Assembly: GCA_023333565.1 (NCBI GenBank)
Contig: JAJKFH010002906.1
Span: forward strand, 62,001-126,000
Length of the DNA stretch: 64,000 nucleotides
Direction of reading: 5' to 3'
Origin: Puffinus mauretanicus
Taxonomy: Eukaryota > Chordata > Aves > Procellariiformes > Procellariidae
Of the stretch, positions 13,501 to 26,100 are shown one piece after another. Position 1 is the stretch's first letter. Every line of letters begins with the position of its first letter. The notes under the pieces are model-generated. The model had not been told where the DNA came from. It was given only the letters and a program-made list of their open reading frames with translations, and did no database searches. A program made the translations under genes and the position numbers.

Positions 13501-16280
13501 TCAGATAGGCTTCAGGCTCGTCTTGCAGATTCTAACTCAAGCCGGACATGTAGGAAAACTTCTCTCCAAATCTTCACTTATTTTGATGAATTTGTCATGG
13601 ACAATTCACAAATAGAAATCTGACAGACATTTGATTCTTTGCGAATTAGTCACTCCACTCCTTTCTAATAAATCTTTACGTCCCGCTCCTTTGACTTACT
13701 CAAGAGAACATATTGTCTTTTTAAAAACATAATATAGCCATTAGCAAATCATAGTTGTGGCTCTGTCAAAGCATTAGCGAGTCAAAGAGCACTGCCCCAT
13801 CCCATTCTTCTCCATAGCATAAAGCGTCCCACATACTCGCAGCCTCCATTCTTTCCCATCCTCTCTCTCTTTTCAGTATCTTTCACCACCAGATTGGCAT
13901 TGGCGGCCAGCCAACCAGCCGGCACTTCAGCTAGACAAGTGCTATGCTGATATGCCTAGATCTTTGAAGTGTCACACAACAAGTCCAACAAGTTAGTTTT
14001 CTTCCTATTTTAATACTTTTTGCAGAGGGCCCCAGCCACAAAGTACATTTCCCATCAGTTTTTTTTTTTCAAAACAGCTCCTTTCTGTGCAAACTTCTGC
14101 TGACAACTTCCTTTTTGAAACGCTTTGACCACTATGAGATTTTTGAGACTATGGCTGAGAGATGCCTTTGTAAATGATTTTACATTATACCTACATTAGG
14201 TATATACCCTGCCCCAGGAGCCCAAGTTCAGAAAGTCATGGTTGGGTTGGTTAATACAATTTTTAATGAGCGCTGATGTGACATGCTGCTTAGATCAAAG
14301 TGCAGAGAGCTGTTATTTGTCACTGCTTCCCATTACAGCACATTCTGAACAGGGGCACAGTAATGAAACAAGTAGGACCGGGTATATTTAAAAAAAAAAT
14401 TGTGCATCAGGCTGAAAAAACCCATATCCTGAAAATAACACCAAATAAAACAGATGAGTAAAAGACAAAGTATAGTCTGTGTTGTTTTTGGCAAGTTCTC
14501 CTGTGTCTGAACCCATTGGGTATTGATTTCCTTTTATTTCATTACCACATCTGAAGCTGCACTGATAGTAAATCACAAGTGGAGCCTCATTTACCAAGTT
14601 GGCCAATGGAGCAGTAAAGTCTTTCCCCTTTCCTCTTCCGAAAAGCTGTCAGTGATGCTGCCGAGGGGGGCTGTCACTTCCCGAGGGAGAAACCGTGAGC
14701 TTCTGGGATAATTGACTTTTGGGATAAATGACTTTTTGCAGGCGATCCTCAGTCTCATCTTTTTGCAGATAATTATGTTGCTTGATCTGGGGACAGTAAA
14801 GCAGGTTGTGTCTATAGAAAAAGCCTCTCCTTCTGGATGTTGCTGCTTTTATGCAATTCAACTTCAAAACTGCTAGTCCTTCATTACTGCTCACGGTGAT
14901 GCTGGCCTACCTTTTACACTCAGGTAAATAGCAGGTGACTTACATTAAGAGCCTTCCTACACGCCGTATTATCTGTACGCCTGCCAAACACATGAGACTC
15001 TTCAAGCTGGCTTCTTCCACCAGGCAGGACCCCTTCGTAATAATCTGGTGCTCATGGCCAACAACAGGGCAATTCGCTTTCCCACGTACGCTGCCTTTCA
15101 CTTCTCCTTATGTCACCCGTTTGCACACCCAGCGTTATCTCACTGATCACCCTGGCAGGAACTTCTCTTGGGAGAGGCAACCGTCACACAGAGATCTGAA
15201 GTACGTCACGGATCCCCAGGACTCAGAAATGCAGACGCTTGTACTGTATTTAAGCGAACATTGTTGTTTTCCTTGCTCACTAGATCTGTTTCACTTACTG
15301 AACCTGCAGGTAAAGAAAAACTATTTGGGTGCCTCTGCCGCTGTGGGATTGTTACAAGTGGCAAAATCAGATATTTGCCCTGGATTAGTCCTGAAAACAG
15401 CCAAGCGGATACACAAGGCTTTTTCCAAATGCACTGTATCTATGGCAAGAATCACCTCCCTTCACACACATGCCTGACAAACACTTCTGTGGCAACTACA
15501 GAATGGGTTGAAGATGAGCAAGCAACGTTGGGTAAGGGTATTTTTACAGCCTTATCCAGTGTTACTTGCTCATGTTCATGGACACCTGTTTCTCGAAGGA
15601 TGTTGCTTTTCTCTGTGCATCTCTCTCCAGGTCACCGAGAGGATATCTGACCACTACAGGCTTGTAGAGACCGCCACCAAGTGCTCTGGAAACCATCCTT
15701 TATGGCTTGCAAAACGTTTGTGTGAAGGTGCAAGTGTAACCCTGAGAATCCAAAGCACCGGAGCTCTAATTCTGACTCACCACTTACTTGTTTCTGTCTC
15801 AGTTTCCTCCCTAAATAAGTGAGGAAGATTAAATTTATTCTTCCTTCTCAAGGGAGTTGGAAGGAATCATCATTGCTTGTATTTCTTTTTAAGCATGCAG
15901 CGTGTAAATACTTTAGCTCAGTTAAGCTGTTCAAAACTCAGCTACGTCAATTTTCTCAAAATTTCCTCCAATTTGTTACACATTCTTTGCCATGAGGCCC
16001 TACGCTGAGCCCACGAGCCCAAACACAAGCTAGAAAACATGATGTCCCTGTCCAGAGGACATTACAAACGAAAGCCCCATGCTTAAACTCAGGCACATGA
16101 GTCACTCACACGTACACCATTAAGCGCATGCGTAAAGTGTTTGCATGACCAAGGGCTAAGACTAGAATAAAAAGCAAAACTAATCAACAACAGACATGGG
16201 GGAAAACGTGCAGGAGAGTGCAGCACCAAAGAAGGCAACCTGGGCATCTATTTTTAGCTTTTAAAACACCCGATTTACGT
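10520..16280. other. Distal upstream flank of APCDD1, no gene recognised
   Basis: I see no recognisable exon, RNA gene or repeat of note. Two overlapping frames at 14935-15477 and 15168-15650 are longer than their neighbours but show no familiar domain and overlap each other in different frames. Regulatory elements of APCDD1 may lie here but cannot be picked out from one sequence. Confidence 0.5.
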
Positions 16281-16759
16281 GGAAAGCCGCAACCGCACCA
16301 AGGTTTCTTTTCGAAGCACGGGCGCACGCCGGCTTTCTTTCTCTCCCGCTTACGGGCGCAGCGGGGAACACCCGCTTTGCGCCCCTTGGGAAGCGGGATT
16401 CGGGCACCGGGAGCCGCAGCCCTGCCGGCACCTCCCGTCCCTGCGCGGGGCGCTCTCCCCGCAGCTGAGGAAGGACCGACCACCCCCGCACCCTCTCCCA
16501 CGCGTCCTCCAGCCCTCCACGGGCACATCCCACCCGCCGCCCGATCTCACAACCCCCGCGCTGCCCGCCGCCCCCCGCAGCCCGGTGCTCGCTACCTCCC
16601 GTCCCCGCCACCCGCGCCCCACGGGGGCGCCCGGCGGGTCCCGGGCGCCCCTTCCCCCGCCGTGGGAGCGGTGTCCGGCGGGGCCGCCCCCCTCCCCGCC
16701 CCGGGAGGAGTCCCCACCTCCCGACCCCTCCTCCTCCTCCTCCTGCTGGAAGGGGAAAT

Positions 16760-16894
16760 ATGAAGCGGAGCCGCCGCTGCGCTCCGGGGAGACGGCGGGG
16801 GACGCGGCGGCGGAGCGGGCATCTTCGGGCAGCGAGCGGCGGCGGTCCAGCCGGAGCCCCGCCGGGGCGGCAGCCTGCGGGGCGGGAGCCCTGA
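16760..16894 (+). other. Possible upstream ORF in APCDD1 5' leader
   Basis: An ATG at 16760 opens a 44-codon frame rich in Arg and Gly and ends in TGA at 16892-16894, 205 bp before the APCDD1 start codon. If transcription begins upstream of 16760, this would be a non-overlapping uORF able to reduce initiation at the main ATG. In this GC-rich DNA a frame of this length is unremarkable by chance, so a role is only a possibility. Confidence 0.3.
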
Positions 16895-16914
16895 GGAGCG
16901 GGAGCGGCGGCGGA

Positions 16915-16950
16915 CCCCGGCCCCGGCCCCGGCCCCGACCCCGGCCCCGG
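16915..16950. repeat. CCCCGG hexamer repeat, six units (GGGGCC on - strand)
   Basis: There are six consecutive hexamers; the fourth is CCCCGA rather than CCCCGG. The - strand therefore carries six G4 tracts spaced by two bases, enough for a G-quadruplex. The repeat lies 150-185 bp upstream of the APCDD1 start codon, probably in the promoter or 5' UTR. Confidence 0.95.
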
Positions 16951-17099
16951 AGGGTGCCCGGCGGTCCCCGGCCCCGCCAGCCGCCTGCCCCCCAGCGCCG
17001 GGCCGTGGGCTGCCCGCGGCGGCGCTGAGGCGCGGGCGGCGCGGCGGGAGGTGGCGGCCGGAGCGAAGGCGCGGGGAAGGGACGCTGCCAGGCGGGGAG

Positions 17100-17157
17100 A
17101 TGTCCGCCCCGTACGGCAGCCTGATGAGATACCTGTTCCCAGCCCTGCTGCTGCACG
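17100..17157 (+). CDS. APCDD1: APCDD1 exon 1 (signal peptide)
   Basis: The start ATG has a purine at -3. The exon encodes [19 protein letters not shown] plus the first base of Gly20, so nearly all of the hydrophobic signal core is on this exon. It ends CACG before GTGAGT. Position 9 is Met; in the human protein it is Leu, the residue mutated to Arg (L9R) in hereditary hypotrichosis simplex, and Met keeps the core hydrophobic. No other upstream in-frame ATG fits the family start. Confidence 0.97.
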
Positions 17158-20100
17158 GTGAGTGCGGGGCCGGGGGGGGGCGGGTCGGCTGCCTGGGGGT
17201 CCCCGCCCGCTGGGTGACTGCTCGTGGTGCGCCCGAAAAGCCAGCTGGGTTGCGAGAAGGTCCCATAACATCGCTGGTGGGGGGAGAGTGTCGCGGGTGG
17301 GTGCGCTCGCCCGTCCTGGGTGGGAGTTTTGGGTCCCGGCTGCTCGGGCCGGAGGGTCTGGCGGAGGAAAGGTCTGTACAGATGCCGAAGCGAGATGAGA
17401 CCTTGTTTGCTCTGTCTGAACCCCCTTGTTAGCAGCACCCCTTGGCAAAACGTTTGGGTGCGGCGTAGAGCGGCAGCCAGCCGGTGTAGGTGAAATCACA
17501 CAGAAAGCGCCCCGCTCCGAAGTTCGTGTCAGCGGTGTTATTGTTGCATGCCTATAACTGCTTGGATGGAGCAGCTGGTCCGAGCTCAAAGATGCTTTAC
17601 GCACCTCTGGGCAAAGGGCTGGCTCTGCCAAACTCCGGGGAGCTTGGCAGAGATGTCCCACGGGACCCACATTTCACCTGCAGGCGAAGAAGAGGTTTTT
17701 GATGTGGAGGTATTCGCTGGGGAGCAGAGTTTGCCAGCACCAGGTCATGTACCCAACAAAAAATGTTTTGCTGCAGAACACAGAGATTCTGGGTGTCGTT
17801 ACACATGGTCCTGCTTTGACACTCTCTCAGCTTAGCCCTGGACTGACATTTCTCTGAAACTGCACAGCAGGCAAAAGTTTAGTGAGGAAAGCCAGCAAAT
17901 TTAAACTTAAAGTTACAAGTTCAGCGTGTAAATCCATATTTAGGCACTTAAAAAAATTACCCGTCTTTTCAGAAAGCCAGTGTTCTTCAAGAGCAACTTC
18001 TGAAAAGGAGGCTGTTTAATGAGCTGCTTAGGTATGTCTAACATTTGGCAGCCAGATTTGAAAAATCCGGGTGCGATATTGTTCTGAAAGAGTGACTCAA
18101 CCTACTCGGTTACAGCATCGTTTTGAAGAGTGTTCCTAATTCTGAAGTACTTTGTAGCATCCAGCCTTCTTCAGTTAAATTTCTTAGGACCCCAAGCTTA
18201 CTCGTAAAAAGAGGAATTTATTTTAACTGTTACAATGCAAGTGACCTACATGGATTCAGTGTGAGATCTGTAAGCTGGGGTAAGGATTTCAAAGCTGTTC
18301 CTGGGGTTGATTTTGTGGAGCAGGGATTGTCTCTCTCTGTGTTTGTACAAGTGCTAAGCACACAGATGGTATTCAATAAATAATAAAGAGCATGGGCTTC
18401 TGATTGTGTATTTTGTTTTGAGAAAGAAAGAGCAAGAGACCTTGTTCCCCAGGAGGGGGTTTTATACCCTTCTCACAGCTCAGCGATGAAATCCACAGAG
18501 CGCAGAAATGTCTTTAGTTGAGCCAGACCTGCCGGAATGCCAGAGGTGTTCTTTAAAAACTCTGTGATCTGAGATGTAAAAGTCGAAATGGGAGGTTTGA
18601 AGTTAGAGGGTAAAGAGAGGAGGTGTAATTACAGGGTTGGACTCCCCAGCTCATCTGCTTGGAATTACAGAGCAGAGCTGAACCCTGGCTGGAGCAGGAA
18701 ACAAATCAGGGCCAGTGATCAGATCAAAACAGCAGCTGCCAAAAGAGGATGAAGGAGGAAAATCATCTATTTCTTCCATCTGCAGTTATATTTCACCAAA
18801 TAACATAAACCTAAGTTCTTGTAGAAAGATAAAACTCAGCGCCTCGTATATAAAGGTATACACCTCGGTAACGTAGCAGTGCACAGTTTGGATCTGAGCT
18901 TCAAGCGCTGGGAAACTGCTGCCCTCTTACAAACTTGAAAATGACATCAGTGGCATACAATGCACTGAAATGTAGCCCGTCTAAATGTATTTACCCTGTT
19001 AGCTTTAACTTGGCCTAGAGCTTTTCCTCTGTGCCATAGAGTCAATAGGAACATCCTTTGGCCAGCGGCTAGCCCGAATTGGTAATATGTAAGAATAACC
19101 AGCAATCCCAGGGGATCGCAGTGTTGAGCCTCTTTACAGCACATGATGTTTTCTCTTGCATTGCTATTGCACTTGGCACTTTAAAGGTTAAAAGCGAGTG
19201 AGTGTGGGTGGGTGGTTGAGGATTTTTAGGGCTTAAAGCTTTATAACACAAGTTAAAATGTCCTGTATGGCTAAAGCTTCTGCTTTCATTACATTAAGAA
19301 ATGCCTACTCCAACATCACCAAATTGAAATTTTGAAAAACTTGTCTTCATCAATCAAAATAAAAACCTGTACAATGTCAAAAAAAAAAACGGTTTGCAGC
19401 TGGAAGTTGTCCATTATCACTGTTTTCTTTGCTTAGACAAAAAGCCACAGAAGTTTCAGATGTCAAATGCTAAGATCATTCAGCTCCAGAAAACCTGATT
19501 AATAAGAGCTACGTTCAAGTAGATTCAAAACAAATTTGGCTAATTTCTTTCGTAAATGTAAGCTTTTTTTTACAAAGACATATGCTAAGAAGAAACTTTA
19601 GCGTATTTCTGATTATATTACTGTTAGAGTAATGAATTAGAAACTGTAAGTAGAACAATTTGTTGATAACATCATGGAAATAGTACTAATAAAGATGATG
19701 AAGACAGGACTGCTAGGCTTTTCAGAGCAAAACTGTTTATGCTTTTAAAAGTTCTCTGGCAATATTGCTTAAATTAGTTACATAGAAGTGTTTTATTTCA
19801 AAACCTGTTCTGGAAAATAGTAAGTAAATGTATCAGAAGATAAAAATGCCGGTATCCATAAAATGGACAAATATTGCGCTCCATACTAGAGGCATATGTG
19901 GTCTGTTCCCTCAGTAAAATACTGCATTTGGAAATCTGGAAGACAACAAAGAGAGAAAGAGGGGAAGACCCACTGCTTAGTGTAAGACTTGTAGAGTTTG
20001 CAGGGAGAGTTAGAAGATGGGCTCGATTTTATTTACAATTTCGTCAGTGTAAATTTTTGATTTCACTCATCTCTGTAGCTTGACTATGGGCTCAGTGGTA

Positions 20101-23100
20101 CGATGTAGGTGTCACGAGCAGCAAGGGCAATTTTTGCGCTCTGCAGGGTGTCTGTAGGAGGTGGGCTGCCAGGCGATGAAACCCAAAACTAGCCGCAACC
20201 ACGCTGAAGGCAAATACCTTCAGCTGTTCAAGGCAAGGCTAGTATTTTATTACTGACGTGGCACTTTAAGCGGGGCTGATAGAGGGCAGGATAATACGTA
20301 GTGAGCTTATTTAGCGTTGTCTTTACTCAGACACAAGTCCCATCGGTGTTGGGGGCGGTTCCACCTGAATAAATCCTCGTGGCGAGGTGTGGGTGGAGGA
20401 CAGGGCAGAGGTCTGCAGGCTACAGGCAGATGGTTCTGACAGAGAGCAGATGTTTCCTTCAAAGAGGGCAAGACCAAACTACCATCGATACTGAATTGCA
20501 CTTACGGCCCAGTGCTGCACCCACTCACGCCAGTGGCAGAGGTCCTGCAGCCCTGAAGGGAGGTGGGCTTTAACCCTTCAGGGCTTCAGAAACTGGGCTC
20601 TGGGCAGTGGCGTCTCACCTTGCATGGGTAGCAGCGGTCATCCCAACTAAGAGCTGAACTTCAACTTAACTTAGCAGAGGTTATCAGCTGTGTAACTGCT
20701 GGGCGCTTGGTTCTCTGACCTATTCCAAGATGGGGCACTGAGTAAGGACCAAGCTGTAGGATAACAGAGGACCTCAATGCTGGGCCAGTCAGCCTTGGAG
20801 GAGTTTCTTTTTAGCTGTCCCTTCTAAACATACTTTAGAACTCTCTTCAGGATCTTCCACGCTCTGAAACATTGATTTCGCGTCTCTCTGAAAGCTGTAC
20901 CTGGAAGCTCTGTATGCACAAGGAAGGCAACAGATATGTGTGAAAGGAAGTCATTGTCCTGTCTGCTTCCACGGCCATAAAACCCAGCTTTCCTTTCCCA
21001 ACCCCTTTGTTTGTAGTAGCTAATTTAGGTCGCAATCCTGCAAGGACGCTTTGAAGTTTCAAGTGCAGGGAAAACACTGGTAAACACAGACCTCGGCTTG
21101 GTAACAGGACATTACATTCTCCATGGCAATTACGTACGTTTGCGCTGTAGCTAAAAGTCTGTCATGGGCGTTATCTAACACTATCCCACATCAAGAAAGA
21201 GCGTAATCTAAATGTCTATTTATTTAATTGTGCAGGGCAACTGCCCAGATAAGGAGAGCTATAAACTTAATCCAGCCAATTACTCTTTATCCATTGTAAG
21301 GTTTTTCAAGTTTCAAACAAGTTCTAACCTGCAAAGAGTTTGCTCCAGAAATAAAGCACGAATGTTAAAATGTTTCTATCAGAGCTGAAGCCATCACATA
21401 TTTTGAATTTGTACTATCACTCAAGGTTGTTTTAATTCATAATAAAATTGTGCTCTTCTGGATTTACATTGCTATAAATGAAAGAAAAAGTAAAGTGGTT
21501 CCTGCTGAGCAATCCCAATCTAAATCCGGGTTTGAATCCTACTTGCAGTAACATTTATTCTCCCATTTAGCAAAGGGTGAACCTGCTGAACACCTAATAG
21601 CTTTGAGTCTTGGTTTGAAGCGCTACACTTGGGCATGTTTGAAGCCATGGTTTAGATTCTGGTAGAGGTGTTCATTAAACTGATTAAATCTAAACAGTTT
21701 AAGAGTTAAGATTGTTTGTGTTATACTTTTGCAATCTGGCATAGCTGAGAACAGAATTTGGCCAGGGTGTTTAGGCACGAATTAAATTATAAGAATTTGT
21801 GTTCAAGCACAACTCTACTTACCATTATCTGTGTTGCAATTGTACATTATTTGCATACTATTTTTCAGAAAACCGAAATATTTATTCCAGCAGCTCGCAG
21901 TTTTTTGCAGAAATGTTGGTGGAGAGCTTTGTCATAGCCATTTTTTAAACACGTTTGGGTAACGGGCTGCCAACAGATTGCCCTTTTAAGATTTGTATTT
22001 TACTCGCAGCTATGTGCAGAAATCTTTGAAGAACTTGAAAGTAACCTATCTTCCCTTAACAATTATTTTTATCTTGACTGGTTGTTCCCACATCAGATAC
22101 AGGTTTATAGGTGAACCTGAGAGCCTGAAGCCCTCTGTCTGGTGCAGTGCGTGCTCCTATCCACATCTTACTGGAGCGGCAGCTGTGCAGACCTCCACTT
22201 TCCCACTCAGATGGATGTTGCATCTGACCCTGTCAAGTGTGATCTGTGAGGGCCTGGGCAGGGATCCCCAGCTAGCTGTAGCACCTCTGGTCCTATTTTC
22301 AATTAGTTTGATGCTAAAGCTGTGATCTACGCTGCTAGGGCTTGATTATGAAAGAGAGGTTGGGTATCAGCTCATCAGAAAATGCATTTGTTTTGCTTTG
22401 TTTCTCTAGCTGGCATTTCTGATGGATTCTGGAATTTTCTGTTTCCTTTTGGACTTGCTCCTTTGCATTACAGCCACCACGGGGTGGGTGATACAATCTT
22501 ATGACCTCTGGTTGTGGTGTAGCTAAGGTGAAAGCCAACCAGGGGCTTCACAGAATTACTGCTATTAGTCTCATGCAAAGAATGTTTTTTGCTTGAAGTC
22601 TGTGACACTTTTGAGTGATAACATGGTGACGTTTATTTATTTATTTATTTTTAACAAGTGGGTAAGATTCCTTCATAACACACAAAAATTTAAAAGTCAG
22701 TCAGAGAGAGTCTGAGATGCTCTCAGTTGAGTCTTACATGGCTTGTCGTGGAGGTACTGGAACCTACTGTCTGTCTGTGCTGTAGAGAATAGCAGACTTG
22801 GATCTCTTTGAATGAAAGTAGTGGCTCCAACTATGTTGCAACTGCATCTAGGCTCCAAAGTGGGCTTTTAAAGAGCCATGAAATTCTTTTCCCAGTTCCG
22901 TGAAAGCACATTTTAACCTTGAGCCTTCCAGCAATGTCCCATTTAACGTGGCCAAATGGATCCTTTATAATTAGTGACGTCATCCCTGCAGGACCTCGGT
23001 TTCGCAGAACGCCTCGTTGCGCACTGCCAGGGGTGGAGCAGGGGGGAGGCTGCGCTGCCTCTGAGCACCTGGAAACGCACGGGAGGACGGTGTTCAGTTC

Positions 23101-26100
23101 ACTGCCCTATGTGGGAAGCCTGTCGCCGGTCTTGGTGTTTGATCTTCAGATGGTACAAGGGGAAGTTATGGCTCCTTTGTATGGTAATCATATGTACAGG
23201 CATATGTCAGTAAATATAAAAGCATTGAAATGATTACTCGGCAAGGAAGGAGCCTGTGCTAAATTATTTCCAGCAACACAAACATAGGTAAAGGTCCCAT
23301 TGCTGCCTTTTAATTTTATACCATAATTCATATTCTGATATTCACGTCCTATTTATGTGATGTCGCCTGGCATGTGTGTGTTTTCTATATCCCCTCCTCT
23401 GTCTCTGCAGCCTTCATTATGTTCTCATGCCTGCCTTGATTACCTAAACTCGTTCCTGCCCTCATTTGTCACAGTTGGATGGATAGAGTCCCAAACAAGT
23501 ACCCTCTCCGCAGGTACAGATCTCTAGAGCTATCGATGCAAATCTCCCTTCCGTCCACTGCTTGCAGTTTATCGTTTGCAAGTTGCAGACAGAACTACAT
23601 ACATGTGACAGGGAGAGCTGGGACCCCATTGCTTTTGAGCTACATCAAAGAAAAGACACTGTATAATACCACATGAAGTTTGACTCCTTTTCAAAACCCT
23701 CTTTTTTTCATTATTTCCTCCAGGGAATAATTGGGAATGTATAATGTGGTTACTGCATTTTCTCCTTTGATATGTGCACATACAAGATGGTATCCTCCCA
23801 CAGAAGGATTTTTGCTTGGAGAAATTACATGCCCAAGTATGTTTAAATGAATAAATCATTCATTTTTAAGTGCGTCTGTATTCATGAATCATATGACATG
23901 AGCTAGGCAAAATACAACTTCTTAAAAGCAAATGAGTGTAATAAATATGCCTTGGAAATAGTCATTTGAACCGTTTCAAAACCTCTTGATGACAGATTTC
24001 AAATGCTTAAAACTTCAAGTGGAAATGTAAATTTTCAAAGACTTTTTCAGTGTGAGATAATGTGTCTGCAGGAGACATCCTGACAGCTATGTTTCTGTTG
24101 AAAGTTAGTACTGATGGCTACAGCCTCTACCGGGTACCTTGCAGGAGGTGTTGCTTCTGACCCAAAAGATGCTCTGAGCCCATTGACAGGAGCGCTCGCT
24201 CCATTTCAGAATGAGGTGCTGAAGTAATGTGGGCTTTTTGAGCGTGTGGAGACTCAGAGATGGAGAGGGGTGTTGGAAGGCGAGCTCTCAGTCACTAGCG
24301 GTGATTTGTAATGACAAAAATAAATACACTGGTAAGCTTACCTGTACCTGGCTGAAGTTGTTCTCCTGGCAGCGTGAAGGCCTGTGATATCCGCCCCATA
24401 CCCACAAGGTTTCAGATAAACCAAAAAAGCCCAAGTTTTTGAGAGTGTCAAGTGCTGCTCCAGGTGAGGTGGGCTGCAGAGAGGGCACAGCACAGAGCTG
24501 CTGTGCAGAGATGCTGGCTTCAGCCGTGCACATGGAGCGCTGACCCTGTCTAGTAAATCCTGCCTCTCCAAAGATGTAGTCAGCTCCAGCAGAGACTCAC
24601 CCTGCCACGGCCGTGCCATTTCTGAAGTGGCCGTACCGTTTCTGGCTGCAGAACGGGAGTTGTTTGGCGCTGACATGAGTGACTGCTCACCAATGTAGAA
24701 ATACCTGAGAAGCCTTGACTTCCAGAAAGGGTGAAGTATTGACCCTCTAAAAATCAGGCTCCTTTAAGGCATCTCAGGCGGCGTGCTCAAATATCAAAGC
24801 CTCCCTAGTATTTATTACCCTTTAGAAAGTAAGGCCGTAAATTCTCATTCAGGTGGAAGAATTATTTGTAACCTGCAACAAAGCTACCGGATTTTCCACA
24901 AAGATTTTTTGAGGTTGTATTCATTAATCTCATTAAATCTTGAGATCGTTCAGTGGTGAGCACTGTTTACATTCAATTATTTATTGTATTCTTTTTGATC
25001 ATTCTTTACCCTGCCTACTGGATAAGTCCTTGCCTTTGTTTAGCTATTTTTAAATGGTTGACATGTATTTATATTTTTAGCAATGCCATTTTCTCAGGTG
25101 TTACCCAAGTTTCTTCCAGAAAACCTAAGACCTAGCCAACATAAAACGATACCGTTTTCTTTTTTGCAATAGGAAACGGCAAAAGTTTGAAACAGGTCTA
25201 CCTAAAACTATATAATACTGATTTTCTTGTAATTTCTGTAGCAATGCTGCGCGCTGCCCAAGCATGTGCCTAAGCTTTAGTTAGATGGGGCCTGGGGAAG
25301 GAAGCGTAGGATCCAGCGTTAGGCGGCTCGGCGCAGTGTAGGGTTGTACCTCGCACTGGTGATCCCCAACAGCTCAGTTCTGAGCCGGGTCAGCCAAGAG
25401 AGCACCAGAAAAGATGGGGGTGAATCCTAGACCCTGCCCCTGGGAGCACGAGTTAGCGAGACATCCCTCTCCCGAGACGGCCGCCCCGGCTTCCTGAGCG
25501 TGCAGCCAGCCCCTCCACCCCACCCCGTATTCGTTTTCTAGCCTGCTGGTTCTTAAATTCCTTCTGGCAAAGTAATACAGTTTCCAACTCATTATGTAAG
25601 GTTCATGTTTGTCACCTCTTAACCTCTCGATGTGTGTTTTTCTTTTGATCCGTGTTTTCCAAAATATCTAAGAGCAGGCTGCGCCTAAAAGAGTAAAGAC
25701 GCATTCCTTCTGAAGCTACGTATTCATTTTGTTCAATTAATATTGCGTGGAGAGAGCGCTGGTAGGTTTTGTATGTATACATTACTAGAAACCAAAATTA
25801 CTGTGTGCTGGAGATAAAATTAGCTTTTGAAATTCCTTTTCCCCTTTAAAATAAAAATAGTAGAATCTGCCTTTAATTGACCACCTCAGTCATCACAGAG
25901 GCTTCCTGTGTGCAGAGGCTTTGCTTTTAATATCTGTTTTCCCTTGGCTTTAAAGAGTAGTCTTTATTTGCAAGTTTATTATAGAAGCGTTCAAATTAGA
26001 GGTGGGCTGAAACCGCAGAGTTTATGTCTGGATCTGGATGCAACTTTCTAAAAGTTCCACGGTCCAGGTTTTTGATTGTCCTGACCAGAGATTACAGAGG

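Larger units (their letters stand above)
16290..17420. promoter_or_regulatory. APCDD1: CpG island covering APCDD1 promoter, 5' UTR and exon 1
   Basis: Composition changes sharply near 16290 from AT-rich to very GC-rich with dense CpG, peaking at 16400-17160, and returns to background after about 17400. The first coding exon (17100-17157) sits inside the island. This is the usual layout of a TATA-less vertebrate promoter of a developmentally regulated gene. The exact transcription start cannot be fixed from sequence alone. A pyrimidine run of CTCCTC type lies at about 16723-16745, and a hexamer repeat at 16915-16950. Confidence 0.88.

Noticed and set aside
14935..15650. Two overlapping + strand frames of 180 and 160 codons upstream of APCDD1
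   Set aside because: They overlap in different frames, show no recognisable domain and have no supporting splice or promoter context; chance is enough to explain them.
4000..17000. Scattered CTTTGAA/TTCAAAG matches as TCF/LEF sites for a Wnt target gene
   Set aside because: A 7-mer of this kind is expected repeatedly by chance in 17 kb, and none clusters at the promoter. Without conservation or binding data I cannot support any single site.
16261..17670. 469-codon - strand frame, plus other long frames across 16.2-17.5 kb on both strands
   Set aside because: They lie in a CpG island where stop codons are rare, overlap each other in several frames, are Pro/Arg/Gly/Ala-rich and repetitive, and match no family. 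The true coding content here is APCDD1 exon 1.
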